From: VRUE01 sp036266075
Lineage (GTDB): Bacteria; Actinomycetota; Thermoleophilia; Solirubrobacterales; 70-9
NCBI GenBank assembly: GCA_036266075.1
Contig: DATANV010000033.1
Location: 62,001 to 126,000 of the forward strand
Length of the DNA: 64,000 bases
Direction: 5' to 3'
Shown: piece by piece, positions 57,654 through 64,000 of the stretch
How the letters are laid out: each line of letters begins with the position of its first letter
Position numbering within the stretch: the first letter of the stretch is position 1
The notes under the pieces: generated by a model
Told to the model about the DNA's origin: nothing
Database searches by the model: none
Seen by the model: the letters and a program-made list of their open reading frames with translations, nothing else
Translations under genes and position numbers: made by a program

Positions 57654-57690
57654 GTCGTATTTGTTTCCGCATAGCGGAAACAAATACGAC
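57654..57690. repeat. 37-base AT-rich palindrome before the M15-like gene
   Basis: GTCGTATTTGTTTCCGC and its exact complement flank ATA (17-bp stem). Much AT-richer than its surroundings. It lies six bases before the chosen GTG start, or inside codons for SYLFPHSGNKYDR if the ATG at 57619 or 57631 is used. Confidence 0.75.
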
Positions 57691-57696
57691 CGCATC

Positions 57697-58437
57697 GTGG
57701 GCTTGGTGCGCAGGGGCGCACTGCTCGCGGGCGCGCTTCTCGCCCTCTGCGGCTGGCAGCCGCTCGCCGGCTCGGCCGCGCCGATCCCGACCCGGCTCGT
57801 CTACGCCCCCGGCCGGATCGTGCCGCTCCCGGCTTCGGTCCCGCACGAGGCGGGCGACATGGCCGACCGCCGCATCGTCCCCGATCTGCGCTGGATCGCC
57901 GCCCGCTATCCGATCTACGTCACCGACGGTTACTCCGGACCGCTGCCCAGCGGCGCCAGGGTCGGCTGCAACGGCTGCCACGTGCGCCACTCCGATCACT
58001 ACAACGGCCTCGCGGTCGACGTCGTCCCGCTCGAGGGCAGCAGCAAGTGCGACGCTGCCTGGCGGCCGATCACCCGCCTCGCCCGCTGGGCGGAGCCGGT
58101 CCAGGGCAAACCCCGAGCCCCCTTCCGTTGGGTCGGCTACGACGGCGACGCCGGCCACGGCTGCGGCAACCATCTGCACCTCTCCTGGGAACACGCGACG
58201 GCGCCGATGTTCCAGCTCGCCGAATGGGTCGAAGTCTTCCCGGTGCGCCTGCAGGACGTTGCCGCCCAGCCGACGCCGGAAGGCCCGCGCGGCGGCACCG
58301 AGCCCGAAGCCGTCCCACCGCCTACCCCCGAAGGCGGCGCGCCACCGGAACCGACCGCGAGCGAATCGACCCGGGCCAACGGTCCCTCCGGCGGCTTCGC
58401 AACCGCCCAGTCGGGCGGCATCGGCGCCGGCGACTGA
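57697..58437 (+). CDS. Secreted M15-like zinc peptidase
   Basis: 246 residues. Signal peptide (GALLAGALLALCGWQPLAGSA), then a domain with HSDHYNGLAVDVVPLEG and CGNHLHLSWEH, the HxxxxxxD and HxH zinc ligands of the M15/DD-carboxypeptidase-like fold, plus CNGCH and CGN cysteines. A Pro/Glu/Ala-rich tail of about 55 residues follows. Likely acts on peptidoglycan outside the cell. The GTG start has no clear ribosome-binding site; ATG 57619 or 57631 would put the palindrome inside the signal peptide. Confidence 0.78.
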   Translation: MGLVRRGALLAGALLALCGWQPLAGSAAPIPTRLVYAPGRIVPLPASVPHEAGDMADRRIVPDLRWIAARYPIYVTDGYSGPLPSGARVGCNGCHVRHSDHYNGLAVDVVPLEGSSKCDAAWRPITRLARWAEPVQGKPRAPFRWVGYDGDAGHGCGNHLHLSWEHATAPMFQLAEWVEVFPVRLQDVAAQPTPEGPRGGTEPEAVPPPTPEGGAPPEPTASESTRANGPSGGFATAQSGGIGAGD

Positions 58438-58450
58438 GCACCGCCTCCCC

Positions 58451-58500
58451 GACGTGCCGGTGGTTAGACACCCATATGGGCATCTAACCACCGGCACGTC
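58451..58500. terminator. 50-base near-perfect palindrome
   Basis: GACGTGCCGGTGGTTAGA (58451-58468) and its exact complement (58483-58500) enclose CA-CCCATATGGG-CA, itself a palindrome. It lies 13 bases after the M15-like stop and directly before the -10 of the lipoprotein gene (TAGGAT, 58505-58510). Probable terminator. Confidence 0.7.
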
Positions 58501-58517
58501 CCCCTAGGATGCGGCCG

Positions 58518-58988
58518 ATGCGCCGGGCCCTCGTACTCGCCGCCCTCGCCATCGGCCTGCTCGCCGGCAGCTGCGGCTCGCAGAGCGACGGGACCCCGGT
58601 GGCCTGCCTCGAAGGCAGCGGCGCCTACCTGCGCGCGCTGGGGGCGGCGCCGGGAGAGGTGCGCCTCGACGAGGGGACGGCGATCTCGGATTGCCTGGCG
58701 GCGAACCAGAACGGCGGCGACCTGGCCACGGTCGGTACCGCGACGGTGGCGGCGGCGACCAAGCTCAATGCCGAAGCACGCGCCGCGCCGGGAGGCAACG
58801 CGAACGTCGCCCTCGGCTACCTGCTCGGCGCCGCGACGCACGGCGCCGAGGACACCGAAGGGATCCACGCCGAGCTTCTGCGCCGCCTGACCGCCGCCGC
58901 CCGCTACAGCCCCGACAACCGGCCCCTGCCAGCGGCCTTCGCGAAGGCCTACCGGCGTGGCTACGACGCCGGTCGCGAGAACGGCTGA
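58518..58988 (+). CDS. Predicted lipoprotein of unknown function
   Basis: 156 residues. The signal peptide ends in the lipobox LLAGSCGSQ; the mature part is helical and Ala-rich (LATVGTATVAAATKLNAEAR; NVALGYLLGAATHGAEDT). Start taken as ATG 58518, seven bases after TAGGAT; the ATG at 58509 lies inside that hexamer. Convergent with the DUF2149 gene of the B12 locus, 2 bases away. Confidence 0.75.
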   Translation: MRRALVLAALAIGLLAGSCGSQSDGTPVACLEGSGAYLRALGAAPGEVRLDEGTAISDCLAANQNGGDLATVGTATVAAATKLNAEARAAPGGNANVALGYLLGAATHGAEDTEGIHAELLRRLTAAARYSPDNRPLPAAFAKAYRRGYDAGRENG

Positions 58989-58990
58989 GC

Positions 58991-59296
58991 TCAGCGCGGC
59001 GAGACGATCACCAGGCGGCCGTCGGCCAGCCGGTAGGCGGTGCCGACTGGCTTGCCCCGGCCCTGCGCCTGGCGGCTGCCGGTCGGAGCAGGCAGGACGT
59101 GGACGCGCGCCTCTCGGCCAGCGGCGGAGCGCCGCTCGATCCGGCCACTGTCGGGCGCGACGGTGAGGGTCAGCCCGGCGATCAGGAAAGCGACCGCGAG
59201 GACGATCCCGATGTCGAAGAGGTTGACCAGCCCGTCGAGCGGGTCGCCGGCGTTCTCGGCGATCCGGCCGTGGCGGCCGAGCCCGACCCGGCTCAC
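58991..59296 (-). CDS. DUF2149 protein, ExbD/TolR-like partner
   Basis: 101 residues with the DUF2149 signature GDPLDGLVNLFDIGIVLAVA: a short N-tail, one membrane helix and a C-terminal beta tail (RLADGRLVIVSPR). In other genomes DUF2149 is found with MotA/TolQ/ExbB-type channels and cobalt/corrin genes. The helix contains an Asp (LFDIGIV) in the place of the proton-carrying Asp of ExbD. GTG start overlaps the stop of the channel gene (GTGA). Last gene of the riboswitch-controlled unit. Confidence 0.8.
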   Translation of the reverse strand: MSRVGLGRHGRIAENAGDPLDGLVNLFDIGIVLAVAFLIAGLTLTVAPDSGRIERRSAAGREARVHVLPAPTGSRQAQGRGKPVGTAYRLADGRLVIVSPR

Positions 59297-59892
59297 GCTT
59301 CCACCCCCTGCTCGAGCGCGGTCAGGTCCTCGCTGTACATCCGCGTGCGAGCCAAGGTCAGAGCGAAGGCCACCGTGCCGACGAGCAGGCCGACCACGGT
59401 CGCGCCGAAGGCGTCGCGCAGGTTTTCGGCGAGCGAGGCGACGTCCCCCTGCCCCAGCGCGGCCAGGCCCGGCGCCAGCGGAATCAGCGTGCCCATCAGG
59501 CCGACCGCCGGTCCCGCGCGGACCAGCAGGCGGGTGCGGTCGAGTCGCCGTTGGGCGGCGAGCTCGTAGCGGGCGAGCGCTCGCTCGCTGGCCGCGCTCC
59601 GATCCGCCGCCTGGCCGGCGGCGGCAACCTCGGCGAGGGCCTCGGCGGCAAGCGCCCCTGGGGCGCTGTAGGCGTACAGCGCTGCGCGGCCGGGGTCGGC
59701 GATCGCGCGCGCGGTGAGGTCACTCAGATCCACGCCCCGGGCCCGCATCCGCCGGCGCCACAGCTCTGCGGCGAAGCGGCCGAGCTCGACCGCGCATAGC
59801 AGCAGGATCAGGACCGCGGCGACCAGGACCGGCACCCGCAGCGCCGTCGCGAGGTCCGCCAGCGCGTCCCCCAGGTCGATCGCCGCCCTCAC
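59293..59892 (-). CDS. MotA/TolQ/ExbB-family proton channel subunit
   Basis: 199 residues, three helices (VPVLVAAVLILLLCAVELG; LLVRAGPAVGLMGTLIPLAP; AFGATVVGLLVGTVAFALTL) with the ExbB/TolQ core pattern GPAVGLMGTLIPLAPGLAAL and a following amphipathic segment. It would convert proton flow to motion for the transport system. Start taken as GTG 59892, which overlaps the upstream stop (GTGA) and has GGGGAAG seven bases before it; GTG 59916 is the alternative. Confidence 0.85.
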   Translation of the reverse strand: MRAAIDLGDALADLATALRVPVLVAAVLILLLCAVELGRFAAELWRRRMRARGVDLSDLTARAIADPGRAALYAYSAPGALAAEALAEVAAAGQAADRSAASERALARYELAAQRRLDRTRLLVRAGPAVGLMGTLIPLAPGLAALGQGDVASLAENLRDAFGATVVGLLVGTVAFALTLARTRMYSEDLTALEQGVEA

Positions 59893-61532
59893 GGCAGGAC
59901 TTCCCCGTGTCGCCACTCCAGCCGCGAGCCGGCGAGGCCGAGCAGGAGGGCGGCGGCGGCGATCGCGATCGCCAGCCAGGGGGCGCCGCCATCCTTGGCC
60001 CCGGCGCCGTGGAGACCGGGAGCGCCGAACGCGAGGGACCCCTGTCTCGGGCTGCCGGCACTCGCGCCGACGAGGGTGCCGCTGACTTCGCGGCCTCGCC
60101 CTTCACCCACGCTGCCAGACGGGAGCGCCGGCTCACCGCCGGCGCCGCGCTCGGCCGAGCCGACTGCGACTGCCGCCGCGGTCGTCGAGGCCGACGCTCT
60201 GCCGCCCGTCGCAGCGCCGGTGGTGGCGGTTCCGTCGCCGCTGCCGGCTGATGCGTGCCGGGGTTCGGAGGCGAGGGTGGCGGTGGGCTGCTCGGCGTTC
60301 TCACCGCGCCGCGTCTTGCTGTGGTCGACGGCGTGCCTGCCCGGCCCGGTCTGCCTGGCGCCGCCCGGCGTCCTGCCCCTGCTCTGGGGTTTCGGTCGGC
60401 TGAAGAGCGGGGCGCCCGTTCCACCCCCGCCGGCGATCACGCCGCCGCCGGCCTGCGCCCCCTCCCCTCCCGGCCCCGGCTGTTCGGGTGCGGGCGCACG
60501 CCGGATTGCCCGCGGCGCGGCGGGGATCGGCCAGGCCTGCCCGGCGAAGGCCGGGGCCACATAGGCGGTCATCCAGACCCCGTAGACGTCGTTGCTTCTC
60601 TTCCAGCGAATATGGCCGTCGGCTTCCTGCAGCGATTCCAGGTAGCCCAGCGGTTCTTCGCTTTCCTCCGCCGCGCCGGTGAGCCAGGTTTCGGGGTCTT
60701 CCCCGACGGACCAGATCGCCTGCACCGCCCAGGCGGTCGAGGCGACGTTCGACTCCTCTTCGCCGGGGAGCTCGGGAAACCCGCCGTCGGGTCGCTGCGC
60801 GTGGCGCAGGTAGGCGATCCCGCGCCGTTGCGCGTCCGTATTCGGGCGATCGGCGGCGATCAGCGCTTGGATCGCGGCGCCGGTGAGGTCGACTTCGGGC
60901 CTTCCTCCTTTCACTTCCCACGACCAGCCGCCGCTCTCGTCCTGCTCGCCGATCAGCCAGTCCGCCGCCCGCTGAACCGCCGTCCTGGCCGCGGGCTCGT
61001 CCACCGGCGCGAGGGCGAGGATCGCGAAGACGGTGTCGTTGATTTCGCCTCGCCCGCCCGGCAGGTACGGAAAAGAGCCGTCGGGACGGGCGCGGCCGAG
61101 GATCTCGGCGACCAGGTCGTAGCCGGCGAAACGGTGCGGGTCCGTCCCGGAGGCGTTGACGACCATCAATTCGCGCTCGAACGCCGTCGTCGGAATCGCC
61201 GCATCGGAATCGCCGCCGCCCAGCTCCTGCCGGAAGTGACCGACGAGGAAGCCATACGCGTCGGCGCCGCCCGGTTGCGCCTGGTCTTGGGGATTGATCC
61301 CTGCGGCAGCCAGCGCCAGCGCCACCCAGGCGCTGAACCCCTGGCCCGACTCCTGCCCCGCGTCGCCGCCGAACCCCCCGTCGGCGTTCTGCACCTCCTG
61401 CAGATAGCGGATCGTGCTGTCGAGCCGCGCCTGGTTGGCAGGGCTCGGCGCGCCCGTAGCCGGCTGCGCCGCTACCGGCACCAGAGCCACGAGGCCGATG
61501 ACGACCGCCGCCGCGCTGCGCCGCCCGATCAC
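59889..61532 (-). CDS. Membrane-anchored transcobalamin-like alpha/alpha-barrel protein
   Basis: 547 residues. Signal peptide (AAAVVIGLVALVPVAAQPAT), then about 320 residues of alpha/alpha-barrel repeats with the prenyltransferase/squalene-cyclase-like pattern (IRYLQEVQNADGGFGGDAGQ, AADWLIGEQDESGGWSWEVK, IAYLRHAQRPDGGFPELPGE), the fold of the N-domain of transcobalamin and intrinsic factor. A Gly/Pro/Ala/Thr-rich linker of about 170 residues and a C-terminal helix (WLAIAIAAAALLLGLAGS) anchor it to the membrane. ATGA overlap with the upstream gene. Likely B12 binder; ligand inferred from riboswitch and fold. Confidence 0.82.
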   Translation of the reverse strand: MIGRRSAAAVVIGLVALVPVAAQPATGAPSPANQARLDSTIRYLQEVQNADGGFGGDAGQESGQGFSAWVALALAAAGINPQDQAQPGGADAYGFLVGHFRQELGGGDSDAAIPTTAFERELMVVNASGTDPHRFAGYDLVAEILGRARPDGSFPYLPGGRGEINDTVFAILALAPVDEPAARTAVQRAADWLIGEQDESGGWSWEVKGGRPEVDLTGAAIQALIAADRPNTDAQRRGIAYLRHAQRPDGGFPELPGEEESNVASTAWAVQAIWSVGEDPETWLTGAAEESEEPLGYLESLQEADGHIRWKRSNDVYGVWMTAYVAPAFAGQAWPIPAAPRAIRRAPAPEQPGPGGEGAQAGGGVIAGGGGTGAPLFSRPKPQSRGRTPGGARQTGPGRHAVDHSKTRRGENAEQPTATLASEPRHASAGSGDGTATTGAATGGRASASTTAAAVAVGSAERGAGGEPALPSGSVGEGRGREVSGTLVGASAGSPRQGSLAFGAPGLHGAGAKDGGAPWLAIAIAAAALLLGLAGSRLEWRHGEVLP

Positions 61533-62863
61533 CCGTCCGGCCCCGGCACAGCGACCCTGCCGAGCGCGACCGTCGAGCTGCGGCCGATCGCGTCGACGAC
61601 GGTGAACCGCAGGCGGTAGGCGGCTCCACCAGGCAGTCGCAATAGGGCGGAGGTCCCGCCCGTGCCCCTCGCCCGGACGACGTAGGGAGCGCCTTTTCGA
61701 CCCAGCGTCCTGGAGGAGATCGTCCAGCCGCCGATCCCAACGCCGGGGTCGAGGACCCGCCAGCTGACGCCGAGCAGACCGCGGCCGAGGCGGCGGCGAT
61801 CGAGGCGCGGCGCCTCCAGGCGGACCTGGCCGCCCCCTGGCGCGAGAGAGGGCATGAAGGGCGTCGCCGCGCTCATGCCACCGCCACCAGGGCCCGGCCC
61901 CTCCGGCTGGGGCGCTTCGCCTCCCGTTTCGGGCTCGGGTTCTTCCTCACCACCGCCGCTCGGGGGCGGAGTTCGCACCTGGTCTTCGGCCGGCAGGGCG
62001 CCGCAGTCGGTCGCCGGCGGCGCCGGCACGCACACGTCGAGGCGGTTCGAGCGAACCGCGCTTTCGCCGCCCCCCGAACCGGTCACGGTGGCCTTGATCC
62101 GGTGCCAGCCGGGCTCCGCGAAGACGATCTCGGCCGTGCCGTCAGCCCCGGTCACGACCGTCGCCGCGCTCTCGGCTTCGACCCGTTGGAAGCCGCTTTC
62201 GTCGGTCGCCACCGGCGCGACCTCGGCGCCCTCGAAGGGGCTGGCACCCGTCCGCTGCGGCGCAGCCGGCGGGTCGTTCTCGGCGGCGTCCTCGTAAGCG
62301 TCGACCTCCACCTCGAACGGCTGACCCAGCTCAGCGACGGCGGTCAGCGGGCGGGCTCCGGCCGAGTAGCTAGCCGGGAAGAGGGCCAGCAACGGACGGG
62401 TCTTGAAGGCGTCGTAGACCCAGAGGATCTCGTCGCCGCCGTCCAGCTCGTACTGGCAGCCGCCGACGTCGGTGAAGACGTTGTTGACGAGGAGGCCCCA
62501 GTACTCGCCTTTCGCCTCGTCCTGCCCGTCGGGGCCCCAGCGCTCGATGAAGTAGTCGTCGAACCCCGGGTACCACTGGCCGTCGAAATCCTCGCCGAGG
62601 ATGCTCATCGCGTCGACGGAGGCCGCCGTCGGCGTCGGGCCCGGCAGCGGGTTGGCGCCGTTGTTGAGGCCGTCGCAACCGTGCGGCGCGCTGTCCGAGG
62701 AAGCTTCGACAGCGTGTCCTGCGGTAAGGATCGGGCCCTCGAAGAGCGTTTCTTCGCGGCCCTCGATCCGCACATTGACCTCTGCCGGTGCGGCCTGCGC
62801 CACCGGCGCGGCGAGGGTGACGATTGAGAAAGCGACGGTGAGCGTCGCGACGATCTTGCGCAT
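61529..62863 (-). CDS. Secreted DUF4430 (transcobalamin C-domain-like) protein
   Basis: 444 residues. Signal peptide (ATLTVAFSIVTLAAPVAQAA), then a domain with EYWGLLVNNVFTDVGG and LDGGDEILWVYDAF, the pattern of DUF4430, the family that contains the C-terminal domain of transcobalamin. A Big-like beta domain (DGTAEIVFAEPGWHRIKATV), a Pro/Glu/Gly linker and a final Ig-like domain follow. First gene after the cobalamin riboswitch, so expected to be repressed by B12. Four cysteines may form disulfides. Confidence 0.82.
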   Translation of the reverse strand: MRKIVATLTVAFSIVTLAAPVAQAAPAEVNVRIEGREETLFEGPILTAGHAVEASSDSAPHGCDGLNNGANPLPGPTPTAASVDAMSILGEDFDGQWYPGFDDYFIERWGPDGQDEAKGEYWGLLVNNVFTDVGGCQYELDGGDEILWVYDAFKTRPLLALFPASYSAGARPLTAVAELGQPFEVEVDAYEDAAENDPPAAPQRTGASPFEGAEVAPVATDESGFQRVEAESAATVVTGADGTAEIVFAEPGWHRIKATVTGSGGGESAVRSNRLDVCVPAPPATDCGALPAEDQVRTPPPSGGGEEEPEPETGGEAPQPEGPGPGGGGMSAATPFMPSLAPGGGQVRLEAPRLDRRRLGRGLLGVSWRVLDPGVGIGGWTISSRTLGRKGAPYVVRARGTGGTSALLRLPGGAAYRLRFTVVDAIGRSSTVALGRVAVPGPDG

Positions 62864-62899
62864 CTGCCTCTTGCCCCTTTCCGCGAGGGCGATCGACGT

Positions 62900-63066
62900 T
62901 TGCGGATCGGAGGGAGGTCTCCTGGCTTCCGAGCTCCCGTCGCGCCTTCCCGGCCAGATGGCCAGTGGCTGCCGCGTGGCGTGCGGCGGGCTTCTGCTCG
63001 GTCACAGTGGCGGGCCCGCGCCGGACTTTCACCGGCTTCCCCGTCCACCGATCCTCGTATTCGGCG
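62900..63066 (-). promoter_or_regulatory. Cobalamin riboswitch
   Basis: Read on the minus strand: GGGAAGCCGGTGAAAGTCCG, then GCCCGCCACTGTGA and, at the 3' end, the B12 box GAAGCCAGGAGACCTCC. P1 is GGATCGG (rc of 63048-63054) pairing with CCGATCC (rc of 62904-62910). These are the conserved blocks of the AdoCbl-class riboswitch in the right order. It precedes the DUF4430 gene by about 40 bases, so control could be at translation. Confidence 0.93.
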
Positions 63067-63104
63067 CCAGTCTAGCCGCTGGCCGAGGCGTCGCCGCGCA
63101 CCAG

Positions 63105-63144
63105 GGAGGCCGATCCCGCGCATCGATGCGCGGGATCGGCCTCC
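63105..63144 (-). terminator. Perfect 40-base palindrome after the transcobalamin-like gene
   Basis: GGAGGCCGATCCCGCGCATC and its exact complement abut with no loop. It follows the stop of the partial gene at 63164 by about 20 bases and separates that gene from the riboswitch. No T run. Confidence 0.65.
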
Positions 63145-63163
63145 GCTTCACAGCAACTGACGC

Positions 63164-64000
63164 TTATTCGTACTCCAGGTAGATCGTGTCGCCGACGTGT
63201 ATTTCGGTGTTGCGTTTGGCCTGTTTCTTGGTGCCGCCGTCGATCGTCACGTTCCATTTTTCGGCCGGCACGGCCGGGTAACCGTTGACCTGGGTGATCG
63301 CCCCTTCGCCGCTCGCCGGCAGGTAGCCGGTCACGCAGGACGCAGGCGTGGTGCCTTTGACCGCGGCGTCGAGCACCGTCGCCAGGGTCGTCGTCGTCGC
63401 TTTCGGCGCCAGGGACACGGAGCAAACCTTCAGCGGAGAGCTCCCGTCATCGACGATCAGCGCCAGGGTCGCGGTTTCGGATTCGCCGGTAGCGAATTCG
63501 GTGACGCCCTTCCACTGCGGCCCGCTCGCGGGCGTCGGCGGGGTCGCGGTGAACCCACCGCTGCCCAGGGCGCGGACCGCATCCTGGCTGGCGTACTCGT
63601 CGGCCGTGCTGCCCGAGGTCCCGTACCTGAACCCGCCGCCGCTCACCTGCTGGGAGATGAGGAAGTTGAGCGGCGTGTTTTTTTTCGGCGCCGAGCCGGT
63701 GAATTCAGCGGCCTGAGGATCGAGCCCGCAGGCTTTCAGCCCCTGCACCGCCCAGGCGGTGGTGTCGGTGTTGACCCCGAAGGCCGATTCGAACGCCCCG
63801 CTTGCTTTGACGAGCTTCGCGGCAAGGTAGTTCTTCGAGTTGACGATCGCTTCGTTCGTGTTCGCCACCCCCGCCGTGCAGAGCGCCGCCATCGCGGCCC
63901 CGGTCATGTCCGGTTCGGAGGCTTTTTTCAGCGCCGCTTCGTTGCCGGCGGCTTTTTCCCAGGTCCAGCCGCCGTCGGTGTGCTGGTTGGCTTTCACCGC
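63164..64000 (-). CDS. Transcobalamin-like protein: alpha/alpha barrel plus DUF4430 (partial)
   Basis: The visible 278 residues are the C-terminal part; the N-terminus is past the window edge. Barrel repeats (KANQHTDGGWTWEKAAGNEA; VNTDTTAWAVQGLKACGLDP; FLISQQVSGGGFRYGTSG) are followed by a C-terminal beta domain with KWNVTIDGGTKKQAKRNTEI and GDTIYLEYE. The order alpha/alpha barrel then DUF4430-type domain is that of transcobalamin and intrinsic factor. A strong palindrome ends the transcript before the riboswitch of the next unit. Several cysteines are present. Confidence 0.82.
   Translation of the reverse strand, partial: AVKANQHTDGGWTWEKAAGNEAALKKASEPDMTGAAMAALCTAGVANTNEAIVNSKNYLAAKLVKASGAFESAFGVNTDTTAWAVQGLKACGLDPQAAEFTGSAPKKNTPLNFLISQQVSGGGFRYGTSGSTADEYASQDAVRALGSGGFTATPPTPASGPQWKGVTEFATGESETATLALIVDDGSSPLKVCSVSLAPKATTTTLATVLDAAVKGTTPASCVTGYLPASGEGAITQVNGYPAVPAEKWNVTIDGGTKKQAKRNTEIHVGDTIYLEYE

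Overview
The window looks like chromosomal DNA of a very GC-rich actinobacterium, most likely from the Thermoleophilia/Solirubrobacterales side of the phylum. This is an inference. It rests on a fused E2-E1 2-oxoglutarate dehydrogenase, a UbiA enzyme with the decaprenyl-phosphate phosphoribosyltransferase motif, a PAC2 protein, an AddB/AdnA-like Fe-S nuclease, and GAVT-repeat surface proteins. No rRNA, tRNA, CRISPR array or intact insertion sequence was seen. Most of the long overlapping reading frames in this DNA are antisense shadows of real genes.

Layout. 1-8 kb: partial phosphotransferase, histidine kinase/response regulator, DEAD-box helicase, quinone oxidoreductase, PfkB kinase, citrate synthase and two small unknowns. 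8-21 kb: UbiA enzyme, alkyl-DHAP synthase facing a double-SDR acyl reductase (possible ether-lipid pair), E2-E1 2-oxoglutarate dehydrogenase with its own lipoyl domain, aconitase. 21.8-26.7 kb: c-di-AMP riboswitch with NlpC/P60 hydrolase, then a polyamine-type ABC transporter. 26.8-36 kb: four TetR-type genes, acyl-CoA carboxylase beta subunit, a decayed AbiEi/DUF559 gene between two inverted hairpins, methylmalonyl-CoA-type mutase, UDP-sugar SDR. 35.7-48.2 kb: sigma/zinc-finger fusion with a large surface protein, SOS-box-like sites at a basic protein, IMPase-like enzyme, AddB/AdnA-like protein, PAC2, two half-size TauE proteins, trehalose phosphatase, PolX. 48.3-58 kb: thioredoxin, tautomerase, IleRS, SDR, a benzoylformate-decarboxylase-like enzyme with an FAD/Fe-S 2-hydroxyacid dehydrogenase, and a secreted M15-like peptidase. 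58.5-64 kb: a cobalamin riboswitch followed by transcobalamin-like secreted proteins, an ExbB-like channel and a DUF2149 protein.

Three themes stand out. (1) The riboswitch-controlled locus at 59-64 kb looks like a cell-surface B12 capture system built from transcobalamin-type domains plus a proton-channel pair; the B12-dependent mutase at 33-34.5 kb is one plausible consumer. (2) Palindromic elements are frequent. Some lie between genes and others are translated in frame inside proteins; the copies in the E2-E1 enzyme and the AddB-like protein encode related peptides in the same frame. Two intergenic copies share a core but have unrelated, self-complementary arms. (3) About twenty genes have a TANNNT hexamer 6-10 nt before the start codon, which points to leaderless transcription as the default; I used this spacing to choose several starts.
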